Notes under the pieces: model-generated
Databases searched by the model: none
What the model was told of the DNA's origin: nothing
Seen by the model: the letters and a program-made list of their open reading frames with translations, nothing else
Translations under genes and position numbers: made by a program
Part shown: positions 11,433-24,168 of the stretch, piece by piece
Layout: each line of letters begins with the position of its first letter
How positions within the stretch are numbered: position 1 is the stretch's first letter
NCBI RefSeq assembly: GCF_051622035.1
Contig: NC_135364.1
Location: 27,334,501-27,398,500 of the forward strand
From: Arctopsyche grandis
Lineage: Eukaryota; Arthropoda; Insecta; Trichoptera; Hydropsychidae
Length of the DNA stretch: 64,000 nucleotides
Direction: 5' to 3'

Positions 11433-11634
11433 AACCTAATCTTAAATGAATAGGGCCAACTTTAACTTAACCGAACTGCTAACTTAGCTGCTAAGATATC
11501 TTTTTTTTTAAGTTTTATTTCATCAATATTTTCACAAAAAAAAAAACATATCTTAGCAGCCAACACCTATTTATTTTAGAGTCAGGATAGGTTAGATTAA
11601 GTTAAGGTTGGCACTATTCATTTAAGATTAGGTT
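11433..11634. repeat. Palindromic MITE
   Basis: Left arm AACCTAATCTTAAATGAATA, right arm the near-exact inverse ending TCATTTAAGATTAGGTT. Arms continue inward through AACTTTAACTTAACC and GCTGCTAAGATAT to an A/T-rich loop of about 50 bp. Confidence 0.75.
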
Positions 11635-11639
11635 AAGAG

Positions 11640-12048
11640 ATATGTATCTGCTGACGATATTTTGATAGAAATGCTTCGACAACATTATGGGGCGGCAGGA
11701 AAAAACAAAAATTGTAATAAACATTTCGTTGCTACGATACAAATAATAAAAAATAGTCGACTGCGATTCAAAGGTAGATCGCATGCTAAGGTAGATCGCA
11801 TGCTAAGGTAGACCACATACTAAAGTAGCACCAAAAAATAATATTCAACGATCGTCATAGTAACTTTGATTTGTTTTGGATGCTCCCAACCAAACTTTAC
11901 ATAGTTACATATGTAGGAATACATGGTAAATACGTACATATGTACTACGCATTGTCAACCTACGCACCAAGGCCAAACCAACCCCTACACAGCTACAGCA
12001 CATGACTGGTCTGGCCAGCAGCAACCAGTGTGACTCGAACTCATAGGG
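11640..12048. other. Short unassigned stretch with a 17-bp tandem motif
   Basis: Holds three consecutive copies of a GGTAGATCGCATGCTAA-like motif (about 11770-11825), the third diverged. No gene seen. Confidence 0.45.
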
Positions 12049-12215
12049 CTGGGCCGCACCGTGCGACTTGCGAGCGACTTGGTTGAGGGCAACCAGACCA
12101 ATGCATGCAGGTAGATGGGACATGCTACACCCGTCAACTTGTTTGTCACACACATTTCCATACATTTTTTCGTATCGCGCAACTAGTCAGCCGACAAAGT
12201 TGCACGGTGCGGCCC
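12049..12215. repeat. Small terminal-inverted-repeat element
   Basis: GGGCCGCACCGTGCGACTT at the left and AAGTTGCACGGTGCGGCCC at the right are inverted repeats with one mismatch. The flanking duplication is not clear. Short frames inside are not genes. Confidence 0.6.
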
Positions 12216-12253
12216 GTCCCATAACCACGCTGACCATAGCAAGATATGCTAAC

Positions 12254-12468
12254 CAGTGCCGGTTTTAGGGGGGACTAGGTCGGGCGGTGCCCGAGGGCGC
12301 CAAATAAGTTAGAGCGCCGAACGATGCGCCAAAGGCGTTTTAAAATTTAAAATTAGAGTGCCAAAAGCAATTTAAAATTTTAGAATAGAGCGGCAAAGGC
12401 GAAAGTTCTTTCTAAGGGTGTTTTGAAAAAAATGCCCGAGGGCGCCATCGGGTGTAAGGCCGGCACTG
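12254..12468. mobile_element. hAT MITE (copy 1)
   Basis: Termini CAGTGCCGGTTTTAGGGG and GGTGTAAGGCCGGCACTG, flanked by a perfect 8-bp duplication ATGCTAAC (12246-12253, 12469-12476). An 8-bp duplication and CAGTG...CACTG ends are the hAT signature. A second copy in the opposite orientation is at 16040-16228. Confidence 0.9.
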
Positions 12469-12830
12469 ATGCTAACCACTAGTCTATGCTGTTGGTTATA
12501 TGGCTTAAGTACCTCTTTCTAAAGGGCAAGTTGCTCACTACAGCTTCCCTGATCGAAAATAGAAAATATAAACCAACCGCCTATCCTTATTAATGACATG
12601 AGAAATTGCGTTTTTTTTTAGAAGTTAACTATCTGCAAAGTATGTATTCAAGTGTGTACTCTCCGAAAAATACTTTTCATCAAGCATTTGATCATGCTCC
12701 AGCGGCATGTAATTCACAACGACATTAAAGAAAATTACAGCACATAATCAAATTGTAATTAACACACACGTGCCCTTTTCACAACACAAAATGTTACTTC
12801 AAAGAGCTACATATTATATGTACGTATGTA

Positions 12831-14153
12831 CAGTGGCGGACTGGGACTGAAATTAGTGCATGCCAGGAGTCAAAGGGGGCCCACCCAGGGTTAAAAAAAT
12901 TTGTCCCCCCCCCCCCATATAACAAAATTTTCTTCTTTCCATCACGCTAAAAATCAAGGGTAAAAATAAATAAAATTTTCAAAAATGGGAATAAGCAAAT
13001 TTAAGTACAAGAAAAATGGCAAAAGCAAAATAGATCCATAAATTACATTGTATATTTCTTTTTAACCCTTGTCCTAGGTAAATAGAATGCATCATAAAAG
13101 AATGCGGCATAAAAGTGGCTTTTACTTTCGGTAGAAAACAATCAGGGACGTCATTTCAGCTTTTTCTTGGGGGGCGCAAGCAAAGATTGGTCAAATTGAA
13201 CTTTTTTTCAAAAAATCTTTTTTATATCGGAATAAAAATGGAAAATATTCTTTGCATACACCTTATTTAGTTATAGAATATGAAAAAAATAAGCTTATTT
13301 TTGATAAAATAATTATAAAAAAATATTATGTAAAAAGCGAAAAAAGCACCGCAGGCGAAAATTTTTTTCTAAAAATCTTCTCACGGTCAACAAAAATCGA
13401 CCATCAAATTGAGTCACTAAAAAACTATCAATTAACTTAATTTCTACCGACTGTCTGTTCTAATTTCACTTTTCACTTTATCTTTATACATAAATATGTA
13501 CGTAATAACAATAGATAAAGTTTTGTGATCATGCGAAAATCGGGATTTTGGGGAGGGGGCCCCTATCCTATATTTCTATATACATGGATGTGTCTAGATT
13601 ACGAATAGATTTTAAATTCGGAAACTGTTTAAAATTGTGTATTTAAATCTTACTATATCGTCGAAGTATAATCAAATATTATTTTGAAAGTATGAAGTAA
13701 ATTTAAATCGCTGGTTGATGATGAATCGTCCTATCAAAATTGTTTTAAGCAATTCAGTTTATATTATTCACGGAAATTTGTTTATTCCCATCTTTATTTC
13801 AGAAGGTAGTTGTTACATAGGTATTGGTATACATATATATAATATTGAGGTTAGAAATGGGCCCAGCAAAAGGGCCCACATAAATGTTGAAACTAACATT
13901 TCGAGCCTAATAAAAAAAGTTAACCGATCCTTGGGCTGTTAAAGCAGGTATTAGTTGTTTGTGTATATCGTAAGAAATTTGTTTTGTTGAAATACCCAAA
14001 CTTTAGGTCCCAAAGTGCAATATCCTATAAATTTTTACACACGTGAAATAGTTAAAAAGCTATTTAATTTTACTGAGGGCCCATATTTTCTAACAGATAA
14101 GTGGGGCCCACATGCCATCGGGCATGTTCGCTTGTATGGCCAGTCCGCCACTG
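12831..14153. mobile_element. Non-autonomous hAT element, 1.3 kb
   Basis: Perfect 14-bp terminal repeats CAGTGGCGGACTGG...CCAGTCCGCCACTG and a perfect 8-bp duplication CGTATGTA (12823-12830, 14154-14161). GGGCCCAC motifs occur near both ends. The interior has only short frames without transposase motifs, so it needed an enzyme from elsewhere. It ends about 400 bp before the start codon of SLC22 gene A. Confidence 0.93.
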
Positions 14154-14455
14154 CGTATGTATTACATATGCATACATATGCATATGTAAGACAGTTTCAA
14201 TACCCTCTAAGAACATTATCTGGGACATCTTCATTAATCGCATTGTTTGCTCACTTGATTACCGGTGAACGTGTGGTATATTGCCGCTTCATATTCGGCA
14301 CGTTGATCACTACGCATATATGTACGATTATTTAATATGGAGTGTCATCAAAATTATCCAAATGACTAAATTATGTATGTTCTGTCCTACCACTTTTTGT
14401 CGGATCATGCTCACGGAGACACGTTTGAGCTGCAGATTCCCAACAACCTCAAAGT

Positions 14456-14470
14456 CTATTCAGTCGCTTG
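14456..14470 (+). promoter_or_regulatory. Possible initiator of SLC22 gene A
   Basis: TTCAGTCG about 100 bp upstream of the gene A start codon fits the arthropod initiator TCAGT. No clear TATA box at -30 and no good DPE were seen. Weak, position-based call. Confidence 0.25.
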
Positions 14471-14558
14471 TGATATGTTCTCGGGTGAACAATATACGCA
14501 ATCGATGGTGAGACAATAAGGTGTTAAATATATTAAAAAGTGTTAGTGAAGAACAAGT

Positions 14559-17500
14559 ATGGCTGATCAATTCAAAGGGATACCGATGCAGAACTTAAGG
14601 GGTGAGATATTAATAAGTGTAGCTTAGAGAAGGGGCAATATTGTCTATCCCTTTCTTCTGTGGAAGAGATGGGATAGATAAGATCGATCTAAAATGTATT
14701 TTATATTTGATTTAATATAAAAAGGCTTTCTATTATAAATGTGACTTTCAATATTCCGTCAACCATCCTAAATTTAAACGGGTTCACGTTTGGAAAAATT
14801 TCTATTACATAAAAATACATTTTTTGCCTGCCGATAGATTGTAATCTTTTCAAGGTTGATAAATACTTTTTCCGGGTTTTAAACGTATTTAAATCTTATA
14901 TATTTACATATTAATACGTACAAATGTATGTATATGTGTATATATTTTGATTTTTTATATTATATATGTACATATGTATGTATATAGTCATCAAAATTCA
15001 TTGTTTTATGGAAGAATCATTCCGATTTTAATCATTTAAATTTTTATTCATCTTCGTATTGTATATTTATTTTAAATTGGCGTAAGTCCACTTTTCTTCG
15101 TTTCGAGAAATATCTCGCAAAACGTTAAATATAATGTTTTGCGTTTAAGAACATTTAAAAACTAGTGTTGTACCCGATGAAATATCATCGCATGGGTGTT
15201 GGGATATTAAGTTATTAAATAAAAAAATAAATAAATCAATGTGTCGGTCCTGTGTTCGATCTGCACGCGGTCGTATTATTTTGAAATAATTTGTAAATAT
15301 ATTTATATTTAATTTTTTAATATGAAAAAAAAAAGTAAACACTAACTACCGACCTACATACATATAAACAATATACAACACCAATAGAAAAAATAATTAA
15401 TTAAATAAATTTTCAATAGATGGCGCTAAATGCTGAGACTTGCTTAGAGGAAACATTAGCAAACAGTGTATATACATATATAGAAGTTTTTTCTTTGGTT
15501 ATGATATTCGTACATTTTGTTTTAGCTGTGAAGTATGTACATAGGTTGAATCGAAACGAATATTATTGTACAGCGAGCGTTATCGCAGATATACACACAG
15601 ACACACAGAATACCGATATTATATATGTACATACATGATACTGGTGGCCTGTAATATGTACGTTTATTCTGGTTTTCCCAGATTCTGGAAATATCGAATT
15701 AAAATAAGTGATAACAATTTGTGAATTAAATCAAACAGACATAGTGTTTTTAGAATTGAAAATTGGACTTCCGCCACTTTCGAATATAACGGCTTATATG
15801 TATTTCTCTGAATAGATACCATATGTAAGTTATCAATAGTATCTTTCAGTCATGAATTATTCGTATTGTAGCGTGGATGTGTAAAGGGGTTTCAGATATC
15901 GGATTGAAAGACAGGTACAGGTAGTTTATTGTTCTTGATCCGTCAGCCTGCCAGCTCCGAATTAAGCACGGACCAAAACCGCCTAGTATTTATACCCACT
16001 TACACCACACAGAGAGATCATTGGTCGATGGGTCCTGAGCAGTGCCGGCCTTACACCCGATGGCACCCTCGGCCAATTTTTTCTAAACACCCTTAGAAAG
16101 AACTTTCGCCTTTGGCGCTCTAATCTAAAATTTTGAATGGCTTTTGGCGCTCTAATTTTAAATTTTTAAGCGCCTTTGGCGCATCGTTCGGCGCCCGACC
16201 CAGCCCCCCCCCCCTAAAACCGGCACTAGTCCTGAGACCTTATTGGCTGTTGTGTACAGCTTGTTCATACGTACCCGCCTTTTTAGTTAGGTTAGGTTAG
16301 GTTAGGTTTTTTTGGTTAGTAAGTGAATCAGTGTTAGTAAGCCAGTGGTGGACGAGTGTCAATCACCTTATCTCTACATTACAGTATGGATTTAATGCAA
16401 TCTTGACATTGACATTGTTCGACGCATTTTGGCCTAAGCGGGTGACAATTTAGCCAGAATAGGTTAAGAGGGCTGTACACCCGAAACCTTAATTTTGTTG
16501 CCGTTCCTTTCTTCGATATATATATATATTAAGTGAATGTATATATAGGATCCGGATGTGAAGGATTCCAAGTGAAACGCAGATTAAGTCAGAACTATGT
16601 ATTTATTAACACATGTCTTCGGGCTCGTTCTCCAACAAGTGACCATAACAGCACCCATCCGGTCTCTCCCATGCATACCACACACACTTTATCCCAGCTT
16701 GACCAACCATACCTACGGCTCGGCTCGTTTAAAAATCATTCCTATATATATATTGAGTGAATGCGACAATATATGTATATCAATATGTATATTGAGTGAA
16801 TGCGACAGTTGCGCTTCGACCAGATAAAACGTACATATTTTAAATCGACAAAATCGAGGTTTCGTATTCTCCTATTTTCTCCTCCGAAACTGGACCAATT
16901 TTTAAAAAAATTTCATCATCAGTATGAGAAAGATATTTTCTGTGCAACTATGTGCGTATTTTTTTTTAAATCGACCGTTAAATAAGCACGCTGTACTCTT
17001 TTCGTGGGTGTAAAAAAGAGGCGATTTTATAGATGTTTGGCGGCTCCTAGCTCCTATAAAAAAATAATTAATCAAAAAAATAAAACGATAGATGCATCCC
17101 AATGGTGGATATCCATAGCATATTAAAAAATAATTTCTCTAGTGCCATAATTGAGGAAGGGAGAAGTGTAATTCGTTTGTATGGACAAGGCGTTGGTGTC
17201 CAGCCCTCTTAATGAACAAAATCTAAATTTCCCAAATTAAATAGAATACATATGTATGTGCATATACCGAATTTCACTCGAAAGTGTACTTGTTTAATTT
17301 AAAACGGAAGATGTTTGTGCAAATATTTACTTTTAATAAACACACACTTTTTCATATGTGCCATATAATACATAGCGGTATTCAGGCGTGTCATGTCATA
17401 TAAATTGCATTCCAAGTTATTCTGTCATTCTACTCATGTGCTAGTAAATATGTAGGTGCAATACCAGTTGTCTTATATCATAATATATGTAAACTTAAAG

Positions 17501-20500
17501 TATGCCACGAAGGTCAAAGACAAGCTAAATCGTCACCTCTATTTGATAATATTTAATTGCATTGTATGGCAGTTAACTGTAAATTTTTGTATGCTAATTG
17601 AGACGAACTCAAATTTGAAATCGTTATGTCACTACTGTCAGGCCACTAATAAAGTTTTAGAGCCAGTTTTGTGAATGGTTATATTATGTAAAATTAGATT
17701 TTTTTTTAAATGGTGATTAATTTACATATTATGCACATTGTATATTAAGCAGAGGCTTTTCTCATGTTATTAGGATTTTATCTTATTTGATATCACGTAT
17801 TTACATTTTTCATATATCGATAAAATTTTGGAGTTCCCCTTCTAAATATATCAGTTTCGCAACTTTCAATTCATCCTCAATTATTGAACTTTGGGGTTAT
17901 CTTCTAAGCAGAATATATATTACAAGGTCCGATGTAATAAATAAATCAATATTAAAAATTATGAATGCGTTGATAATAAAACAAGGAAAAATTATAGTTT
18001 TGTAACAATTCTAACTGTGATATCGCATGTTTATTTATGTTTAATTTTAGAAAATATTTGCTTTAAACGAAGCATTATTGATTTTTATCTTTTGCGCAAT
18101 GTTTTTTTTGTATTACTAATTATTGTCATTTTTACAAGTTTGTATTTACATATATCTTGAAATCAGTGTACTGACGCCAATGATAACTTCTCTAGAATTA
18201 ATATAATGGGTTTTAATAAAAAATAATTAAATATTATATTTTATTTACAATTTTGCCATAGTGACATTACAGAATTGCTCCAAGTCGTCATTATAAGATA
18301 CAATAAGTATGAGTGCAAAATAAAACGTGACAAAAAACAAAAAAAAATACAAATGAAATGTTAAAATTTTATTAAATATTACGATCTCAAATTAAACAAT
18401 CCCTCAGCCAGATCAGCATATTTTAGATTAAACAAATCCAAAAATCTGGTTGAGGAATTTTATGCGCCTTGGTACGTGCTACAGGAGAAGAAGACAAACT
18501 ATGTACCTGAGTTGGTTCGGAGCATTGGTGCTTAATTCTGTAAGAATTTGAGGATTGCTCACCAAACCAACCAGTAACTTGTAAAAAAATATTCGGATGT
18601 GACCAACTTATGTATTTGAGGAATATAAGAAAGTCACAAAACAAAATTCGATAATTAAACGTACATACATGCATGTTCACAAATATCGGTTATTAACTTG
18701 AGCGCAAATGTAAGGAAACTTACACAAGACAAAAGTTCTACTTCCGGTTGTCGGATTTTGTTCGAAATTTTTTTATTACTTAAAATCACTATATTTATTA
18801 TACACATTAAATATCAAGTAAATAAAAATAATTAAAAAGGTCTAAATAAAATAATGAAATATTGTTAACAAAAAAATACTACTTCCGGTTTACGGATTTT
18901 GACCAAAACATTATCAGCTCTAAGTTAGTATATAAAAAATACAAATATAAATTTTCAGCTTCATACGTTCAGGGGTGTGGAAAGAATAGTGGCCACAACA
19001 TTTTTGACCTCTCTAAAAGGAAACAATCCCACTTCCGACTTATTAAATTTAGTGATTTTTTTTTATTTTCATCACAGTGATACAAGAATTATACTTGATT
19101 TTTTTTTTTGAAAGTCATGGGTTGGTTACATCCGAATTTTTTTTAGATAGTTTTGAACATGTGAAAAAACGCTAGCACGCCTGATCTATGCTATGGCAGC
19201 CAAGACACAAATCTTTATATTGACTTAAGTTTATTAAAGTGATCGATAACGACAGTTCTTATATTTGAAGAAATGTAGAAGAAGCTTGTTGAAAAAAACC
19301 CTATGTTTTTTCATCACAGGAGGCCAAGAATGCGCCCGTGCCGTATGATTCAGTGTGGTTGCTCCTTAAAGCACTTTGGGAAAGATTTACTATGATATAA
19401 GAAAAATGCGACATTTTTCCAACCTCTTGACTCCCTACTTTTCACATCAAAACTGGTTAAAAAAATATGGATATTGCATAATGGGAAAATTAAAAAAATA
19501 ATTATTATAATCGATACATGGTCAACTTGTTTTTATTCATATTTTTTTTGAATATAAGATGTCTTACATAAATGTAAAATAGTGATATTCTTCTATATTA
19601 TATAAGGCTATTTTCAAATATTGGAGGATTTTTTATGTTTTCAATTAATGTGATTTTGCGTGGAATGTTGACAGGTGCGATTGGAAACAATTTATGACTG
19701 TTCAGTAGAAATAAATAAAAGCTCTTAAAAAAAGCTTGCAAAAAGCCTATGTCATATACGAGATTTTTTATAATTTAAAGCAGTTTAAAGTGCCATTATA
19801 TGAATACTGGTTGTTCTAATACGTCACTGATCATAAATAAAAATTAAATAAAATACAATAAAAAACAGAACTGAATACAGAAAATAAATATTTTTTCTTC
19901 GTATATGTATTATTTATATTTGTTATATAAGCGTTGATTATACTAATGAGAAAAGTGCGACGCGACGCGACACGATCAAGTTTGATTGAGTAAAGCTGCA
20001 TCCAAAATTACTTTAAATAATATATTTGAAACGGTAAATGATTATTTCGCACATTGCGATCCAGCAAACGACAATCTTTGCCACAAACATCGCGAATATG
20101 GATTAACTAGCACTCGAGTTCTCCTAAGTGTGATTTTTCACGTGGGTAAATGTCGATGGATGGAATTTTCGGGTGCCAGATGTTCCGTGATCGATATTTT
20201 AGTGACGTGCGCGAAATCGTTTTGTGCGGAATAATCACCGAACCATTTGAAACAATGCAACTACATCAATGACAAATATTCGCAACTTAAAAGTACTCCA
20301 TGTTGTGTCGTGTCGCGTCGCGATAAATCTTACTTAGTAGGTTAGTAGAAATAATATCAAAATTTATCCTTATTGCTTTATGGATTGTTTAACAGAATAA
20401 TTCACCTTTTGTAAACTCAACGTGAAAAATTTCTATGAAATAATTAATTTTTTAACTGTTACATTTTCAGCTGAGGTCAAAGGCAGTATAGAAAAACTGC

Positions 20501-22132
20501 AAGAGTCCAGCGAAAAACAAGAATTATTCGAGCCCATCGAATCAACTGTAGGTGGAGTGGGTCGATGGCAAATCATAATATGCCTAGCTATTACTTTGCT
20601 GAAGATACCCGTAGCTTTCCATCAGCTCGGTATCATCTTCTTGGCTCCTCCAGCCAACTTCAAGTGCACCGACCCACTCGGCGAAGAAGGAAAATGCTCC
20701 TCAAATTGCACCAATTACGACTACGACAAGAAGATCTTTAGCAACACCATAGTTATGGAGTGGGATCTGGTGTGTGACAAAGAATGGATGAAGAACATGA
20801 CCCAAACTGTATTTATGTTTGGCGTATTGTTGGGGAACATGCTGTTTGGATTTTTAGCCGACAGGTTATAAAACTTTTAAAATATGTTGTAATTTTTGGT
20901 GTCATATCTATTCTTAGTGTGGTTGCTTTACAATTACAGATTTGGGAGAAGGTATCCACTACTTTTGGCAGTGTTTTTGCAGACGGTTGCTGGAGTGTCA
21001 GCTTCTTTGGCCTGGAATTGGCTTTCCTTTACGATAATCCGTTTCATTCTGGCTCTGTCAACTGGTGGTACTATGATAACAGGTTTTGTTATTACGATGG
21101 AAATGGTAGGAGTCAAGCATAGACAACTATTCAGCATGCTATTCCAGGTACGGAAAGTTTCTGAAAATTCTGAAATTAAACTATGTAAATACAGTCTTGA
21201 TTGTACTTTTGTTTAAGATTCCGTTCAATATTGGTCATGCAATTATGGTCGGTATTGCATATTTGACTCGTGATTCTTGGAGCTCGTTTCAACTCTGGGT
21301 GTCTATACCCACTGTGATACTGTTCGCTTATTACTGGATGATTCCAGAATCACCCAGGTGGTTATTGGCCGTTGGAAAAACAGAGGAGGCTATCAAAATA
21401 TTAGAAAAGGGAGCTGGAGTGAATAAGCTACCCATCAGTCGCATCTCATATCAAATAGAGAACTATCAGAAAATGGCGGCTAATCTTAAAGTACCCAAAG
21501 GGACAATGATCGATCTGTTCCGTACACCTAATATGCGTCGCAAGACTATCATCTTGTGTTTTGGTTGGATGTCTTGTGGAATATGTTTCTTCGGAGTATC
21601 TCAATATGTAGGCCAATTGGTAGGAAACATTTTCATCAATGTTGTAATCTCAGCTCTGATACAAATTCCAGGAACTGTCTTAGCTATATTCCTGAACAAT
21701 AGGCTCGGTAGAAAGAAGACTTTGATAGGTGCTTACTTCCTATCTGGAATCCCACTGGTTGGAATCGCTATTATTCCAGAGGCATGGAGTTTAGAAAGAG
21801 TTATTCTGTCTTTGATTGGAATATTTGGGATGAGTCTTTCATTTCCAACCATTTACCTCTTCGCTGGTGAGGTTTTTCCAACTGTTTTGAGGAACACCGG
21901 CATGGGATTATGTTCTATGCTGGCAAGAGTTGGTTCTATGATTTCTCCGTTTCTTGCCGGCTTGGAGTCTTTCAAATATTGGTTACCTCCTGTATTATTT
22001 GGAAGTATGCCTATGCTAGCTGCAATCCTCACTATATTCCTACCAGAGACGCATGACAGAGTTCTTCCAAATACATTAGAAGAAGCTGAAAATTTTGAAA
22101 ATGTTAAAAAAAATGAAAAACCTGAAGCCTAA
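14559..22132 (+). CDS. SLC22 family organic cation transporter-like protein (gene A)
   Basis: Exons 14559-14601, 20471-20864, 20940-21147 and 21218-22132, all GT/AG, phases 1, 2, 0; 519 aa. It is a major facilitator superfamily carrier of the SLC22 organic cation/carnitine/anion group, expected as a 12-helix plasma membrane protein. The substrate cannot be read from sequence. Features: first helix about residue 47 on; extracellular loop with cysteines and possible N-glycosylation sites (NCT 93, NMT 123), ending in the family block VMEWDLVC (about 109-116); RFGRR at 146-150 after helix 2; PESPRWLL at 258-265; NRLGRKK at 376-382; EVFPTVLRNTGMG at 433-445; LPET near 490. The 43-nt first exon (MADQFKGIPMQNLR) is inferred: it has an ATG, GTGAG donor and the phase-1 end that exon 2 needs, but lies 5.9 kb upstream across a repeat-filled intron. 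Gene B at 47.5 kb is its paralogue. Exons 2-4 are certain; exon 1 is probable. Confidence 0.93.
15162..15638 (-). mobile_element. Helitron A, copy A2, in gene A intron 1
   Basis: Full-length on the minus strand: A|TCATGTATG start at 15638, CGATGATATTTCATCG hairpin and CTAG|T end at 15162. It includes the GTTCGATC-containing segment and ATGGCGCTAAATGC common to the family. About 477 bp, no ORF. Confidence 0.88.
16040..16228. mobile_element. hAT MITE (copy 2)
   Basis: Inverted relative to the copy at 12254. Starts CAGTGCCGGCCTTACACCC, ends AAAACCGGCACTA, flanked by the 8-bp duplication GTCCTGAG (16032-16039, 16229-16236). The interior shares GGCGCTCTAAT and TTTGGCGCATCGTTCGGCGC with copy 1. 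Confidence 0.9.
16287..16306 (+). repeat. Interstitial (TTAGG)4
   Basis: Four exact units of TTAGG, the usual insect telomere repeat, within ordinary intron sequence. Too short to be a telomere remnant with confidence; chance or telomerase-mediated break repair are both possible. Confidence 0.6.
16468..17208. mobile_element. piggyBac-like MITE with an internal insertion
   Basis: Terminal GAGGGCTGTACACC and GGTGTCCAGCCCTC, flanked by TTAA on both sides (16464-16467, 17209-17212). It is the inverted counterpart of the 510-bp element at 55577-56086, but about 200 bp near 16545-16745 is extra. TTAA targets are characteristic of piggyBac. Confidence 0.85.
17215..18595. other. AT-rich intron sequence of gene A
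   Basis: No coding signal. Poly-T runs and short frames only. Confidence 0.45.
18600..19085 (+). repeat. Single unit of the ACTTCCGGTT repeat family
   Basis: Contains CTACTTCCGGTTGTCGG, CTACTTCCGGTTTACGGA, CAGCTCTAAGTTAGTA, TCATACGTTCAGGGGTG and CCCACTTCCG in the order seen in the tandem array at 40.35-41.5 kb. The leader TGACCAACTTATGTATTTGA also matches the array leader at about 40350. Confidence 0.75.
19128..19300 (+). mobile_element. Decayed PIF/Harbinger-like MITE interior
   Basis: Shares GAACATGTGAAAAAACGC, AGTGATCGATAACG and ATTTGAAGAAATGTAG with the intact MITE at 60606-60958. The ends are missing. Confidence 0.55.
19959..20322. mobile_element. TIR element just upstream of gene A exon 2
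   Basis: Outer inverted repeats GCGACGCGACACGA (left) and TCGTGTCGCGTCGC (right). Inside is a second inverted pair: GGTAAATGATTATTTCGCAC (about 20034) against GTGCGGAATAATCACCGAAC (about 20226). The interior TCGATGGATGGAATTTTCGG...GTGCCAGATGTTCC also occurs at 33.04-33.4 kb. The outer terminus AATCACCGAACCATTT is shared with the 7.4-kb MITE. Flanking duplication unclear. Confidence 0.65.
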
Positions 22133-22258
22133 GTGCAGTTATTACGTAATTAATGCGTACAGACTTAAGTCAAAGTACCGTTTACAGTTTAAGGTAAACG
22201 ACTTTTTACATAATCGAAGTTCTACTGTGATCAATTATTATTAAAATTAATTAAAAAC

Positions 22259-22276
22259 AATAAATGTTGAAATAAA
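22259..22276 (+). promoter_or_regulatory. Gene A polyadenylation signals
   Basis: Two AATAAA hexamers (22259-22264 and 22271-22276), about 130 nt after the gene A stop codon. Confidence 0.6.
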
Positions 22277-22329
22277 GCATTAAGATTCCAATAAAAATGA
22301 ATGAAATCCATAAATAAATATATGTATAT

Positions 22330-24165
22330 TTATGGAAAGCATGTTTTAGCAATTTACCTCATTTTTTATAATATATATTATATTATGTATATGTCTTAAT
22401 TTTATTTTGTGTAGGTATGTATGTAATGCGTTCTCTTCTTTCGATTTTTAGAAAGAAAATAATTCCATATTGAAATAAAATATATTTCAATTTAAATTTT
22501 CAGTAAGCAATAAAATATTTACCTCATGATAAATTAATTAAAAGAAAGAAAACTTTATTTATATATGTATGTAGGTTATTAATAACCTGTAAAGTTATTG
22601 TATCTTAATACATATGCATATAATTAAAATGATAAATTTAAATTGTAATTATATCATATTTGCATAATATGAAAATTATATGTATCTAAAATAGAAACAA
22701 TTGAAGTTTTTATAATATTAAAGTTAGTGTAAAATTTCATAGATGTCAGTAAGAATATAATATAAATCAAAATACATCCATAAATAACTGAAATAATTGA
22801 AACTTTAAATGTACATATTTGATAAACTATTTTTTAAATGCAAAATAATGTTCAATATCTAATTGGTTGTAGTTTGCTAGAATAATGAATACTATTTATG
22901 ATTTTTTTTAATATGTGTAATGTAAAAACCTTAACAAGATATTTCAGTTATTGTTATCTGCTAGTTTTCAGATATACGTCAGTTATTGTTATCTACTAGT
23001 TTTTAGATATACTTCATCACAATACCAGAAATTCTTAACAAATTACAAATCAAAGTTTCTGAATCCGAATATCTTGTGAAAAACATTTCAATAAACATTA
23101 AAGCAAATTCAGCAATGCTATCTCATTTTTGTATAGATCACTTATAATAATGTAAGAGTCATCATTTAACCAAAATGACACGAGAACTGATTAAACAGGT
23201 CAGAGATCATAAATTTTACAAATCTGAAGTGCACTGTTAATTTAGAAAGACATTGTATCAATTGATGGTAACCGAAGTGATAATTCAATTTGGATACTTA
23301 ATGTATGCATGTACATAAATTTTAAAAATTTGAAAACATTTGTGAATCATCCAAAAAATGTGTTTTTGGTTGTTTTCAATTCAATTGTTAGAGCAGTTGA
23401 CAATTCCAAGTTCAATGTAAAATGAGAACATTGTTCGTGTAATTGCACCGTTTAAAAGTGTGTGCAATTCAAACCAATTTACAACATGTACGTGACAATT
23501 TACAGACCAAACATTTAGATTGTCAGCCAAAAGTACTCGAGGACTATTAGAGGATAATCCTTAACAATAAAAAACCAATGGTCACTTCAATCATATGAAC
23601 TTTGACCAGCCAGCATTATAATAACAGGACAATAACAAAATCAACGATGACTTGGCCAACAGCAATGTTTGGCATACGTTACAATATTGACTATACTACA
23701 TACTTCCAACAGACCGTTACACAAATTGGCATAGAAAAATTGCATGTCATATTGAAACAAAGTGGTGACTATCAAGGTTGAAAAGTTTTCATTCACGTGT
23801 TGATTTCTTCCTGATATACAGAATTTAAATAAAAATCTACAAATTATACACTTATTCATATATCATATATAAATCTGATATGTTTATTGATGGTTGCACT
23901 TCCAATTTTAATTTTATAATAATAAAAATATTGTATGGTTATGGAACGAATTCGATATTTCACACATAATTCTATGAAAACGTGACAAACAATGTTTGTG
24001 TGTGGTTTTTTTGCTTTATAAATCAAACTTTATGTATGCAATTCAATAGCTTTCAGAGATTCTCAATATATAATATGAACCCTTTTCGTTAAATATACTA
24101 AATCAGTAACACTGAAACTTACTTATTACGAGCACGGTTGTATCGAGATCTTGGCTATAACGAGA
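22330..24165. other. AT-rich intergenic stretch
   Basis: No gene and no repeat matched elsewhere in the window. The only structure seen is a local ~50-bp direct duplication near 22935-23010 (TTATCTGCTAGTTTTCAGAT / TTATCTACTAGTTTTTAGAT). Confidence 0.45.
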
Positions 24166-24168
24166 AAA

